Made by a program: the position numbers and the translations under genes | In this document: positions 1 to 14,190 of the stretch, in pieces | How the letters are laid out: every line of letters starts with the position of its first letter | How positions within the stretch are numbered: position 1 is the stretch's first letter | The notes under the pieces: model-generated | Seen by the model: only the letters and a program-made list of their open reading frames with translations | Told to the model about the DNA's origin: nothing | The model's database searches: none | NCBI GenBank assembly: GCA_029204225.1 | Contig: CM055114.1 | Location: 10,067,948-10,131,947 of the forward strand | Source of the DNA: Diphasiastrum complanatum | Lineage: Eukaryota; Streptophyta; Lycopodiopsida; Lycopodiales; Lycopodiaceae | Length of the DNA: 64,000 nucleotides | Reading direction: 5' to 3'

Positions 1-466
1 TGCCAAATAAATTTGATGTGTCTATCAAAGTTATAGGCTCTTAAAGATGGTAGGGAGAGGTCCAAAATCCGAGTGACCACTTTTTTATTTGATTCAATCT
101 TGCTTGATTCTGAATCCATTGTTCTGAGTATCCTACACAAAAAACTGAAGATCAAGACTAAGTTTGATGTTATTGAACACTTTTGAGCCTTCTGAAAATC
201 ATTAGTGTTTTCTTTTGGAGCATCTAACATGTGCCAAAAGTAGAATTCAAACTTGTCTAAGTGCCTCAATCCATTTTGAAATACTGATCTAGAAAATTTT
301 GTTTTGTGGAATATTTGAGATTCATCTCAAATACAGTTGCAAGTTTTTCACACAGGAAGGTAGTACATCCTTGAAAATGCCTATAGTGATAGAGAGTAGC
401 AACATTAATTTTGATTGGAACAAGCTCAAACATATTATTGTCCAATAACTAAGAAGTCTTCACATT
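1..466. other. Left flank, no gene recognised
   Basis: This AT-rich stretch precedes the gag start of Copia-1. It would be the leader and 5' LTR position, but I see no tRNA primer-binding site of the TGGTATCAGAGC type and no match to the Copia-1 3' LTR, so the 5' LTR is missing, very diverged or outside the window. Confidence 0.5.
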
Positions 467-1450
467 ATGGCATCTATGGGAGGATATCTCCTAGAAGCAG
501 GTGAAAACTAAGTACCTCTAGATACTCAATTTGGAAGGTTAGAATGGAGTCTATTCTGATACTCCAAACTACTATGGACATAGTACTTGGTATTGAGGAG
601 GAGCCTCAAGCACAGCTTGAAATACCAAAGTACAAGAAGAGAGCTAGAATGGCTCTACATTTCATTAAGATGAATGTATCTAATGAAATTTTGAGAGAGA
701 TAGGAACTTGCACCACTGCCAAAGATGCTTGGGATGCACTTAAGTCCATCTATGAAGCAAAGAATACTTCTAGAATACTCACTCTTAGAAATCAGATTTT
801 TCAAAGTTTCAAAGAAGTGAGGAGCGTGCATCAAACTATGTTCTGAGAGTAAAAGATCTTCATAGAGAGCTTTCTTGTGTTGGTGTTACAATTAACCAAG
901 ATGAGCTAGTACAAGTCATTTTAAATGGCTTGAAAGATGACTATGATAATCTTGTTCAATCCTTTGCCATTAAGAAAGAGTTGCCTAATTTAGAAACTCT
1001 CCAAGGAATTCTCATCTCTGAAGAAGCTAGTCAAAGTTATAAACTTTCTAGGATGAACAAACTCGAGCATATTGGAAGTGACAAAGCCCTCTTTGTCAAG
1101 GACAAGCATAAAGGAAGGAGCAAGAACCAGTTTTCTCAAGTTTTCAACAAAGACAAAGCCAAGGATCAAGACAAAGATGGTAAAGATGATGACTCATCTC
1201 ATCCTTCTACTTCAAAGACCAAGAAGAAGAAAGTCAAGTGTTTCTTTTGTGGCAAGAAGGGGCACTATGCCTCCAATTGCTTTAAAAAGAAAAACCAACT
1301 CAAGCAAGCAAATCTCTTTAAAGAGATTGAAGATGATTTTGTTGCAAGTGATGGAGAAGGATCACTCATGGTGTCAAGTTTTTCTTCATCACCTTTCAAG
1401 AAAGATAGATCTTGGTACATAGATAGCGGAGCTTCTTCACATATGTGCTA
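467..1450 (+). pseudogene. Copia-1 gag, broken
   Basis: Remnant of the nucleocapsid/capsid gene of a Ty1/copia retrotransposon. The start is placed at the ATG at 467 because related copies at 22063 and 25829 also begin with a short Met-Ala-(Ser/Thr) peptide followed by the same LE.N.RL.SSNY-type segment. Here that segment has an early stop and frameshift before the open frame resumes at 544. The capsid-like helical region (FIKMNVSNEILREIG, KDAWDALKSIYE) is followed by a second frameshift near 845. From 930 the frame runs through a Lys-rich linker to a canonical CX2CX4HX4C zinc knuckle (CFFCGKKGHYASNC, 1239-1280). Family role: packaging of element RNA into virus-like particles. Not functional as it stands. 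Confidence 0.85.
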
Positions 1451-2247
1451 ATTGTATCTTACAAAGGACTTAAAAGATCTATTTATACTGCAAATGATCA
1501 TGAGTGCTCTATTGAAGGAATTGGCAACATTCCATTGAAACTTGCTTCTTCTAAAGTTCTAGCACTTTCCAATGTTCTTTTGTTTCCTAAGCTTACAAAG
1601 AACTTGATTAGTGTTGGAAAATTGCTTGATAGTGGTTGTGATCTAAAGTCCAATTCCAATACTTGCTTCATCGAGAAAAATGATGAGATTCTAGCTAATG
1701 GATCTAGATATGGTGGAATTTTCAAGTTGAATTCTTTTGAGAATGCAAACTTTTGTGAAGTTGCTCTTCTATCCAAGGAGGATTTATGGCATAGAAGGTT
1801 GGGGCATCCTAACTTTAAGTCTATGTTTTCTATGATCAAGAAAGATAAGACTATTGGCCTTCCAAGATCACTCTCCAAGGATTTCAAGCCTTGTGAGGCT
1901 TGTGCTTTTGCAAAATCACATAGAAAGCCATATCAAAAGTCTTTTATTAAGGCTACTCATCCTTTGGAGCTAATACACTCGGATGTTCATTTTTCTTCTT
2001 CTAAAAGTATTGGTGGTGCAAAATGTTTTGTCACCTTTATTGATGACTTTACAAAATATACTTGGCTGTGTCTACTTTCTTCAAAAACTATGGTATTTGA
2101 TCACTTCCTAATCTTCAAAGCTTATGTTGAAAAACAATTTTTTTTTTTAAATTAAAGCTTTAAGATGTGATGGAGGAGGTGAATACATCTCCAACAAGTT
2201 CTATGATTATTGTGAGGGTGAAGGGATTAAGAGAGAGTTTTCTTGTG
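1411..2247 (+). pseudogene. Copia-1 protease stub and integrase N-terminal half
   Basis: The aspartic protease active site is visible as IDSGASSHM around 1420-1446, but the frame stops at 1449. Sequence resumes in another frame at YKGLKRSIYTANDHEC, so about 15 codons of protease are missing. The GAG-pre-integrase motif LWHRRLGHPNFKSM, the HHCC zinc finger (CEACAFAKSHRKPYQ) and the first catalytic Asp (HSDVHF) follow up to about 2150. After a T-run frameshift, the second catalytic block RCDGGGEYISNKF is present. The sequence then jumps at about 2250 from the REFSCAYS region straight into the pre-RT linker. This removes the catalytic Glu and the integrase C-terminus. Confidence 0.85.
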
Positions 2248-3694
2248 CTTATTCAAAGGATGTATATGATGCACTCAACTCAAAGGAATGGTTTCTTGTC
2301 ATGAAGGAGGAATATGATGCTTTGATTGCGGCACAATCAACAAGTACAAAGCAAGGCTTTGTGCAAAGGGTTTTGCTCAAGTTTATGGACTTGATTATGA
2401 GGAGACTTTTTGGTCTAGTTGCAAAGATGGTATCAATTAGAATCATAATTTCTATTGCATGTTTTTTTAATTGGCAAGGTTTTCAATTAGATGTCTCTAA
2501 TGCATTCTTATATGGATATCTAGAAGAAGAAATTTATATGGATCAACCTATTGGGTTTATCCAAGACAAAAACAAAGTTTGCTTGCTCTTCAAAAGTCTC
2601 TATGGACTAAAGCAAGCTCCAAGGTCATGGTATTCTTGACTTAACACCTTTCTTGAGTCACTAGGATTTAATCTTAGTAACTATGATCCTTCCTAGTATG
2701 TCAAGTTTTATGATAGAGATATTGTCATACTTCTCATTTATGTTGATGATATCATTCTAACAGGAAGTTGTATCAAGTTAGTTGAGGAAACCAAAGTTGC
2801 ACATGGAAAAGATGCAAGATCTTGAAAAAATACATTACATATTAGGATTAGAGATTGACTTTCATAATGATAAAGCTTTTGTATGTCAATCCAAGTATGC
2901 TCTTTCAATGTTAAAAAAGTTCAATATCCTAGATTGTAAGAGTATTGAAATCCTATGGAGCAAATTGTAAAAGACCCTAACAAAGGTGATGAAAGATCCT
3001 TCGTGGACATCACTCTTTTTAGGAGTTCTATAGGCTCCTTAATTTGGCTCACTATAACTAGGCCTGACATAAGTTTTAGTGTTCATAAGTTGAGCCAAGC
3101 TATGCAAAATCCTATTATTCATCATGTAAAATGGCCAAGAGAGTGCTTAGATACATATCTTCAACTTTTGAGTATGGTTTGTTATATAAAAGTAAAGATC
3201 TTTTTATATTTGGCTATTCTGACTCGGATTTTGCAAGTGATAAAGCAGATCAAAAATCTACAAGTGCTTATGTCATTTATCTTGGAGGAAACTTGATATC
3301 TTGGCTTTCCAAAAAGCAAGATACTATATCACTCTCATCTTGTGAAGCTGAGTATAAGGCACTCACTACTACAACAAAGAAAGTGCTTTGGATCAAGAGG
3401 TTGCTAGTGGAGCTAAAGATAATCATGGAAGATGATCTACCTATAATCATGTGTGACAATATTTCAGCACAAGCCCTTGCCAACAATCCGATATTTCATG
3501 CAAGGAGTAAACACATCGAAGTTGCACATCACTTCGTGAGAGAGAAGCTCATTGGAGGGGAAATCTACTTGGAGCACATTGACACATCATCTTGTATTGC
3601 AAATTTGCTCACCAAACCTATGAGCAAGAATTCCTTCATCAAGCATAGAGCCAATTTTGGAGTAATTCCAAGATCCATGTTCAAGTCAACATAG
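2248..3694 (+). pseudogene. Copia-1 reverse transcriptase and RNase H, broken
   Basis: Copia RT/RNase H in several frames. Recognisable blocks in order are YKARLCAKGFAQVYGLDYEE (about 2345), FQLDVSNAFLYGYLEEEIYM, SLYGLKQAPRSWY with a stop at 2637, the catalytic YVDD at 2739-2750, and the RNase H blocks GYSDSDFASD, SLSSCEAEYKAL and DNISAQALANNPIFHARSKH. The frame ends at 3694 in a normal copia C-terminus (LLTKPMSKNSF). At least four stops or frameshifts prevent expression. The next element in line is the polypurine tract and 3' LTR. Confidence 0.9.
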
Positions 3695-3702
3695 ATTGTT
3701 TT

Positions 3703-4450
3703 TAGGAGGAGTGTTGAAATTGAAAAATCATCTATCTTTACTTTAGGCTTGCTACAAACGTTTTTCTATGCAAGTATGTTGTTTCATAATGTAAATGCCA
3801 AATTTGGCCTAGATGGAACTCGAGCTATATGGGTTTCTCATGTCTAGCTGGTAAAATACAACTTGCATGTAGATTGTAGACTTAGAAATAGCATTAATAT
3901 GCTTGTGGAAACTCGTGGCATATCACAGGCATTTATTGTAAATGATCCATAGTGACATGCAAGGCATGCACAAAGTGAAATGGACACATGCATGATGATT
4001 TGTACAAATCTACATAGAAAAATGCCACTTGGTAAAAGTAGGCAGAAATACATGCATGAGATGTGACAAATGTCACTTAGACTCTAGTTTTCACTTTAGA
4101 TATGATTGAAAGGTGGATGGATGTGGTTCTACTCCGACCTACCTCAAACTCCATAAATATATATAGCTACTCTCATAATCTTTGATGAAGAACCAAGCTT
4201 TTGTAGCTATTCCATGCCATTTTGGATCTACACCAATACTTGCTTGAATATCTATATCTTTCTCTCTCTAACTCGTGTTGAAGCTAATGCTCATACACTA
4301 AATTCTTGTATTTTTTGCTCATTTGTAATCAAAGCTATCATTCTCTGATTCCTAGCATGCTAGATTGTGGTTAAGCCATTAAATTCTGTACTAGATCTTG
4401 CTATTCAATCTAGAATCAATTTTTTGTGCTAATCATAAAGCTTAATAAGA
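3703..4450 (+). repeat. Copia-1 polypurine tract and 3' LTR
   Basis: The purine tract AGGAGGAG at 3703-3711 lies 8 bases after the pol stop and is followed by TGTTGAAATTG at 3712, the expected LTR start. A TATA-like run (ATAAATATATATAG) lies near 4153-4167. The right end is not marked by a primer-binding site, so 4450 is an estimate, placed before recognisable CACTA coding sequence begins. Confidence 0.65.
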
Positions 4451-4519
4451 TCAATCACCTTTGTGGATCATTCCCACACATGTAAACATTCTGAAAATTT
4501 TGTCACTTTTTGGATATAC

Positions 4520-6079
4520 AAGTTCATCTTCTAGTGCATTTGGTCGAAGAATATGCACACGAGATGGATGTTCTACCTTGAGCTCTTTATGAAAGTTTTG
4601 AAGGGCTTTGTGAGACAAAAGGCAAGGCCAGAAGGTAGCATCGCATAAAGTTGGCTTGTACAAGAATCTTTGTTTTATATCACCGAAATAATCTCACAAT
4701 TGCATCCTGCAAGTCCAAAAATGTGGTGTGAAGAAGAAGATGAACGTGTTAAGGGTGAAGTACCACAAGGGAAGGGTGTGCAACAGATACTTTCACCTCA
4801 ATTAAAAAAGAAAATTGACACGTTCATATTATATAATTGTGGACAAATGGAAAAGTGGATTTCAAGGTATGAAAAAACCCAAAAGGAAAGAAACATAACA
4901 TTGAAACAAAAAAGAAATATCAATCGAAGAAGAAGGGCATTGGAGAACGACAAACCTTTGGAGCCTTTATCTTCAAAATGCTCTCGTGAATGGGTTTTTG
5001 ATACGATGCTAAAAGCATCCAAAAACGAAGAAGAAGTGACCGAATTAGAATGGAAATTTGTTCGTGGATGTGAATGAAAGGTTAGTGTAATATTGTTTTT
5101 GTGAAGTTTTGTTTTTGTACTACTCAATATATGAATAATATTTTTAATTACATACATTTGTTTTTTTTTTTTGTGTTTTAGTATACATCATACACTGCCA
5201 TGTGGGCATATGGACACCATTACCGTGTTGAGAGAGTTGACAACAAGCAACGTACATATGATTGTGGTATAATGGCCAACTTTTAGCAAGAGAGTCGTTC
5301 TAGTGTGAGAGACCCTAATGCCATTTCGGACGACCTAGACTATGTCGGCACATTGCAACATATTTATGAACTCGATTACGAGACTAACGGCAAATACTTT
5401 ATTGTTGACGTAAAATGGTTTAAGGTCATCTATCGTGGAAGCAACGCCACAATTAGAAATGATAACTCAAAGTTTTTTCAAATTGACTAAACAAAATGTA
5501 TATCGATGGACTCTCATGACACTTTAGTATTGTCACGACATTGCGAACAAGTGAGACTCTAAAATTCCAATGTCATTAATATTCACAATCCAATTATTTA
5601 TGTATCAATCTTATAAGACTAACTTAATTTTTTTTAATTCTTTGGCAGATTACATTCCATCCATATCGAATAGACCCAAGATGGTGGTTATGTGATCCAA
5701 CTTAATGCAAGAAAACGATGAAGGAAAAGATATTGTTGCATTGGATACACACGACGAACCACCACCCAATTTTGGCCATGTTTTGGAAGAACCTGAACCA
5801 CTCATCCAAACTCCAAATGATATCGAAATGATGGGAGAAGAAGGTACAAATGAAAATGACGAGATTCCTACGATCATACAAGACCAAATTGGGGGTAATT
5901 TGATGCCCCACGTTTGGATGAGATGGAATTAAAAGAAGAAGAGATTGAATATGAGGGTAGCTCACATCATCAAAGAGACACGATCGAAAATTTATGATTA
6001 TACCTAGACCTAGATTCAGATGAGTGTGAAGACTTGTGTGATGACGAGAGTGACGTAAATGATGAGAATGATCTATGAT
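4520..6079 (+). pseudogene. CACTA (En/Spm) TNP2-like transposase 3' end
   Basis: C-terminal part of an En/Spm transposase gene. The first block (about 4520-4720) reads VHLVEE, then after a frameshift RWMFYLELFMKVLKGFVRQK and ARPEGSIA. These are hallmarks of the DUF4218 region of plant CACTA transposases. A basic segment follows (4740-5080). A probable intron (GTTAGTG at 5081, TTTTAG ending 5181) leads to an exon with GYFxxxR-like and DUF4216-type sequence (GTLQHIYELDYETNGKYFIV DVKWF). A second clean intron (GTGAGACT at 5551 to TTTGGCAG ending 5648) leads to an acidic C-terminal tail ending at a TGA near 6077. Stops at about 4651, 5077, 5284 and 5488 show decay. The 5' end and CACTA terminal repeats are absent. 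Confidence 0.75.
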
Positions 6080-6712
6080 TATTAATACTTAAATTCACTT
6101 GCACTCATTTTTTTTTATATTCATCGCAATACTTTTTATGTATACTTTTATAGATAGAGTTGAATGTGATAATTATAATACCCGAACCTTGCGGTTATGT
6201 CCTATTTCAGAATGTCACCACATATTCCCTCCCTGCGGCGTGTAGGTTTTTCCATACAAATTGGAAAGTTTAGAACCTCGTCTTTAACGGGAGAAAAGTA
6301 AGGGCTACACACCTTTCTAGGATTGGGAATTTTAATTATCTACATGTCACCTTTGCATATTAACTAATTGCTAGTGTATGCGGTAAAATACGATATTGCT
6401 TTGAACAAAATGAGAGAGAATGAATCACATTTAATTTCTTACTATGTTAGATAACGTATTCCAATAATATAAAAAATTGAAATAACACAAACTCACCAAT
6501 AAACTCACTCAAAGCTTAAGTGCAAACGTGCAATTGCTCGCTCTTTAAACACTTGCTCTCTTTTCTTTGAATATTTTTGTCACATGCACAAGCAATTCAA
6601 AAATAACACTATATTACACAATTGAACCGTTATTATAAGCAAATTCTTCTAATCTACCTCAAATTCTCTCATTTTATGCTTGCTCATTTTTTTTTTCTCT
6701 CTCTCTCTTAAA
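6080..6712. other. Non-coding segment downstream of the CACTA gene
   Basis: No gene. AT-rich sequence that probably belongs to the 3' non-coding part of the CACTA element, because palindromic subterminal-type repeats lie further right. It runs into the CT-rich satellite. Confidence 0.4.
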
Positions 6713-8038
<1,326 letters not shown>

Positions 8039-8261
8039 ACAAACAAACAAACACCAACCTCAAACAAACAAACAAAAATCAAGCACCAACCTCAAACACT
8101 GATCTTCAAGCATTGATCTTCAAGCCCTCAAGCATTGATCTTCAATCACCCTCAATCATCCTCAATCGCTCCAAAGATGCTCCAACTTGCAAAAAAATAG
8201 AGTGAGAGAGAAGGCGCTGGATCGCACGAATACGAAAAACCAAAGAGACATCGCATTTTGA

Positions 8262-8602
8262 CATCTTTCAAACACGTCGGATTCTGACGTCCATGCCCAT
8301 TCAGGCCCGGACGACAGGTCCTAGAAGCCATGGACAAGTTTTCGGATTGCTGACGTGGACGTCGGATTCCGACGTCCATCGGATTACACAAATTGTTTTT
8401 TTTTGAAAAAACACGCCACTCCATATCCACGTCTGAATGTCGAAATCCGACGTACATTTCAAAAATTGGTTGTCGCCCATATTTCCAGATCGTCGGGTGA
8501 ACTCTGATTTCCGGATTTCTTACTTAAACGTCGTATTCCGACATCACATTGCGACGGATTATGAAATTTTTGAAAATATGTCAGACGCCCACGTCAGAAT
8601 CT
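8262..8602. repeat. Palindromic GACGTCGGA-type subterminal repeats
   Basis: At least five copies of an imperfect palindrome built on half-sites ACGTCGGA and TCCGACGT: near 8275-8290, 8357-8377 (the best, 21 bp with a single mismatched centre), 8430-8454, 8527-8547 and 8581-8602. Short repeats in both orientations near an element end are typical of CACTA subterminal regions, where the TNPA-type protein binds. A CACTA terminal repeat is not visible; the sequence is cut at about 8618 by a copia fragment. Confidence 0.55.
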
Positions 8603-8618
8603 GTGCGATATGTTATTG

Positions 8619-9015
8619 TCAACAATGATCTGTCCATTTGTGTTCCTAACGTACTTCATGTTCCTCAATTGTCAAAGAATTTGTTATCAGTCTCAAAGCT
8701 AACTGATGAGGGCTACATTGTTACCTTCTCATCAGAGGAGTGTACAATATTTGAGGAAGATACTCCTCTGACTACATGCACTAGAGTTGAGAACTTTTAC
8801 ATACTCTCTATCTCTAATAAAAATGTAAACGACAGTGTTGTTCTGTGGCATAGTCGATTTGGACACGTGAATACAAGATCACTTTCTTATATGCTTTGTA
8901 ATAATTTAGTTGATGGCTTGAATTTTCCATCTTCATTAGATAGGAAATCTTTCTTTTGTGAATCTTGCATCTATGGGAAGCACTCTAGAAGCAAGTTTCC
9001 AAAATCACATTCCAT
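8619..9015 (+). pseudogene. Family B copia fragment, GAG-pre-integrase region
   Basis: An open frame with no start of its own that matches the better-preserved family B copy at 30330-30755 almost codon for codon. It carries CVPNVLHVPQLSKNLLSVSK, LWHSRFGHVNTRSLSYM and the HHCC finger CESCIYGKHSRSKFP. The left edge falls in palindromic CACTA-type sequence. The right edge falls at SHSI, where the sequence switches without any spacer to the LTR of the chromovirus. Confidence 0.85.
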
Positions 9016-9215
9016 CTAGTGTATGCTTGATTTGTGATGAGTAGCTACATGCTGCTGGTGTAACTCCTCTTTCCATGACTCTGATTGATTCATAGCTTGG
9101 GAGCTAGATTCATACGATCTAGGTTTGGTTGGGTTGGTTTAACCTCCACCGGTTTCCATGTGTTGTTGCTTTGTATGGTATGTTTAGGCTAGAATCCTGT
9201 TGTGAGGACTTTATA
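9016..9215 (+). mobile_element. Chromovirus 5' LTR, R-U5 part only
   Basis: These 200 bases match the last 200 bases of the 3' LTR (14939-15138) with five differences counted by eye, about 97.5% identity. The missing 283 bases are the U3 part. In the 3' LTR a TATAAG box lies at 14914-14919, 25 bases before the point where this copy begins, so it starts close to the expected transcription start. It is followed directly by the primer-binding site. Confidence 0.85.
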
Positions 9216-9230
9216 TTGGTATCAGAGCCA
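9216..9230 (+). promoter_or_regulatory. Primer-binding site of the chromovirus
   Basis: TTGGTATCAGAGCCA directly after the 5' LTR. It contains TGGTATCAGAGC, complementary to the 3' end of plant initiator methionine tRNA, the usual primer of minus-strand DNA synthesis. Confidence 0.85.
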
Positions 9231-10823
<1,593 letters not shown>

Positions 10824-11400
10824 ATGGATACTTATGACATTTTGAAGTGATGGGGGAAATACAAAAATTCAGCCGGCCCAACCTGCAGTGATGGCACTTT
10901 AAACTCAGAAAAACTGTTGCAAACGTTAGGCAAGGCAGTTTTAGAACTTCATCAGAGCAATAAACAACGGGATAAACAAATGCAATATCTATTTAATCAA
11001 CTACAAGCAATTAACTCTAACAACTTGGGCTACCAACCGAATATATTTCCCGAGGATAAAAAGTTTAAATGCCCGGAAGTTGTTGAAGATTGGTTAAATC
11101 GTTGGACAAGATATTTTAGCTTGCACAACGTCCCAGAAGATAAACGAATATCATCGGTTCTATTGTTTCTGGAAGGCAAAGCCTCTTCTTGGTGGAGGAA
11201 ACTTTCCACAAAATCGGTGACTGGGCTGGATTCCTGACGGAATTTCGGAAAGCTTTTGTCACAATAGACGATTCCGAGCTGTATATTCGGTTTATCAACT
11301 ACAAAATGGGTAGCTGAGAACTGAACGGTTATGTCCAAGAGTTCTTGGACTTTTTGGCTAAGGTGCCACTTTTTGATCGTAAGTCGGATGTAGGACTATG
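10824..11400 (+). pseudogene. Chromovirus gag, broken and 3' deleted
   Basis: Start taken at ATG 10824 (MDTYDILK), followed by one in-frame TGA and then an open frame to 11237. The Retrotrans_gag region is clear: VEDWLNRWTRYF, then SSVLLFLEGKASSWWRKL. After a frameshift it continues as FLTEFRKAFVTIDDSELYIR and ends at about 11395. No zinc knuckle and no protease DTGA-type motif follow. The sequence passes directly into the C-terminal part of the protease, so the gag tail and the protease active site were deleted. Family role: virus-like particle formation. Confidence 0.8.
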
Positions 11401-13105
11401 TTGAGCCGTTGGATTTCCATGTCATGAATCTAGACCGGACTGATGTAATTTTGGGCTATGAATGGTTTTTTGACAAATCAGACTCTTTAAAGATAGATTT
11501 TAAAAATCATTCTATGGTATTTAAAGATAAGTTTGATCAGATTGTCTCTATTTCTGGAGAGACCGATGTACTTCCATCGCCGATGATTTCCTCGGCTGAA
11601 TTAATTGAGAACCTTCATGATTCTGAGTATGAACTCTTTCACTTGCTTTTGAAATCTTGTATGCATTGTGATGTTGGGGATGTGAATATGTTTTCATGCT
11701 TTAACACCGAAAATTCGCATCAGGAACAACAGCTTTTGCAAGATTTAAAGCAAGAGTTTAGTGAAGTTTTTCCGAAGCAGCCACCTTATAAACTATCGCC
11801 TGCTCGGTCGGTAAATCATAAGATAAATCTTTTGCCCGATAGCCGTCCTATCTTCAGACAACCAAATCGGTTTAGTCAGAAGGAAGAGGAGGAAGTGGCT
11901 AGGCAGATTGAGGAGTATCTCAGGATGGGACACATAAGACCAAATAAATCTCCATGGGGAGCACCTGTCCTTCTTAAGAGTAAGAAAGATAGGAGTTTCA
12001 GGCTATGTGTAGATTACAAGGGTCTGAACAGACTAACAGCTAAAAATAAATACTCGTTGCCCAAGATGGACGACCTCATAGATCGATTGAATGGAGCTAA
12101 ATACTTCACAAAAATTGATCTACGTACGAGATACCATCAGATTAGGATACATCCGAAAGATGTATCTAAGACCGGTTTTAGGACCAGGTTTGGCCACTAC
12201 GAGTTTCCTGTATTGCCCTTTGGTTTGACAAATGCTCCGACTACTTTCCAGCAAATGATAAACGATTTATTTCGTCCATATTTGGGGAAGTTCATAGTAG
12301 TGTTTCTCGACGATATTCTAATCTATAGCAGAACACTCAAAGAGCGTGCTAAGCATCTCTGTACTATCTTACGTATCTTAAGACAAGAGAAGCTATATGC
12401 GAAAGAATCAAAGTGCGAATTCTTCAAGAAGGAACTTCTTTACCTTGGTCATAAGATTACCTCCTTTGGAATCAAGATTGACGAAGAAAAGGTGAAGACG
12501 GTAGTGGAATGGCCAATTCCTAAAACGGTACATGAACTTAAGTCATTCTTAGGTTTCACTGTGTTTTTTCGTAGATTTAAAGAGGAGTACTCGAAGATTA
12601 CTGCACCTCTCAACAATATGTTGAAAGGAGTGAAAAGCTACAAAGGTAGGCCAAGTCCTCCTATAAGATGGAATGAGAGATTAGATGAGAGTTTTCGCAA
12701 ACTCAAGCTTCTAATTGCCTCAGCTCCAGTTTTGAGAATAGCGGATCCAGATTTGTCGTTCGTCATTAACACTGACGCGAGCGATATGGCTATTGGACAT
12801 ATTCTCTTACAAGAGGGTCAGCTCGTTGCCTTTGAGAGTAAGAAACTAACCGATGCACAGGTCATGTACACCACTCAAAAAAAGAGCTTTTTGCTGTGAT
12901 CCATGCTTTGAAATCATGGAGACATTACCTATACGGTAATAAATTTGTGGTTAATACGGATCATCAACCTTTAAAGCATTTTTGTAATCAGAATGATTTC
13001 TAAGGTCGTAATGCCAGATGGGCAGAACTCATGCAAGAATTTGACTTTGAAGTGTGGTATATCAAGGGCTCATCTAATCATGTGGCTGATGCACTTAGTT
13101 GAATT
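11401..13105 (+). pseudogene. Chromovirus protease tail, reverse transcriptase and RNase H
   Basis: A 496-codon open frame (11409-12899). It starts in the protease C-terminus (DVILGYEWFF), then runs through Ty3/gypsy RT: SPWGAPVLLKSKKDRSFRLC, CVDYKGLNRLTAKNKYSLP, YFTKIDLRTRYHQIR, LPFGLTNAPTTFQQMIND and the catalytic FLDD (VVFLDDILIYSR). The connection domain leads to RNase H (INTDASDMAIGHILLQ). A one-base gain in an A-run near 12880 shifts the frame before ELFAVIHALKSWRHYL. RNase H then continues with further stops near 13002 and 13100 (DHQPLKHF, NHVADALS). RT motifs are intact, but the enzyme could not be made. Confidence 0.92.
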
Positions 13106-14190
13106 GATGAAGTGAACAAACTTTCCTTCACTGAGATCAGTACGGGCTTTTATCTCTCCCTGAGAGGACTTTATGAGAAAGACCCACATATTGGACCAAT
13201 CTGGAATAGGGTTCTAGCAGTTTTATTAAGTGGGACTGATAATCATGGTGATCAGTCTGGAGGGAAGGATATAAAAGGTACTAATGACTTATCTACCCAT
13301 ATTGGACTTTTGTTCAGGAAAGGGAAGGTTTGTGTGGCTGATGTGGATGTTGTTAAGAATAAAATTTTTTATGAATGTCATGACTCACCATGCGCAGGAC
13401 ATCCCAGCATACATCGTACATTTGATTTGGTATGAAGAGATTTTTATTGGCCAAAACTCAAGCCCTTTGTAGAATCTTATGTGGTCAAGTGTGACCAATG
13501 CCAATTGAATAAAGCTGAATGCCATAAGACGGGCAGTTTGTTGCATCCACTGGATATCCCTAATAAGAGATGGGATAGTATTTCCATGGATTTTGTGGTT
13601 GGGTTATCGTGGATGAATAAACAGCATGATACAATTTGGGTTGTGGTCGACCATCTTACCAAATTGGCTACATTTATTCCGTTAAAGACCACTGCGAAGG
13701 CTTCTGATTTAGCTCAGATATTTGTAGAGCGTCTGTTTAGGCTTTACGAATTACCAAGTGATATTGTGAGCAATCGCGATCCAAAGTTCACCAGTCACTT
13801 TGGTTGGCCGTATTCGTTAAACTAGAGACAACACTGAGCTTGGGTTCTTTTGATCATCCTGAGATGGATGGACAGACGGAAAGAACAAATCAGATGATGG
13901 AATAAATGCTTCGAGCATATGTTTTCAGACGGCAATTTGATTGGGAAAGGTACCTTCCATTGATTGAGTTTGTCTATAATAGTAGTAAGCATTTGGCTAC
14001 CGGTTATAGCTCATTTATGCTTATGTACGGTTTTCAGCCTAGATCACCCATCGGGTTGAGACTCGGTCGATCAAGTTTCAAAAAGTAACGAATTTCCTAC
14101 ATGATATGCAGGAAATGCTACAAATTGCACGTGAAAATGTCCAGAGTGCCTAGGATAGGGACAAACATTATGCAAATCTGAAAAGATCAC
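13106..14190 (+). pseudogene. Chromovirus integrase, broken
   Basis: Ty3/gypsy integrase in pieces. The HHCC finger is present (CHDSPCAGHPSIHRT with CDQCQLNKAEC), as are the first Asp (WDSISMDFVVGL), the second Asp (VSNRDPKFTSHF) and, after a stop at 13823 and a frameshift, the Glu block EMDGQTERTNQMME. A stop separates this from MLRAYVFRRQFDWERYLPLI and the GYSSFMLMYGFQPRSPI block. All catalytic residues can be found, but in at least four frames or interrupted segments. Confidence 0.9.

Noticed and set aside
1498-1887. 129-codon reverse frame
   Set aside because: Shadow of the Copia-1 integrase frame.
5305-5490. Separate small gene of 61 codons
   Set aside because: It is an internal exon piece of the CACTA transposase (DUF4216-type block).
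9216-9230. Possible tRNA gene because of the tRNA-complementary sequence
   Set aside because: Only the 3'-end complement is present, as expected for a primer-binding site; no cloverleaf.
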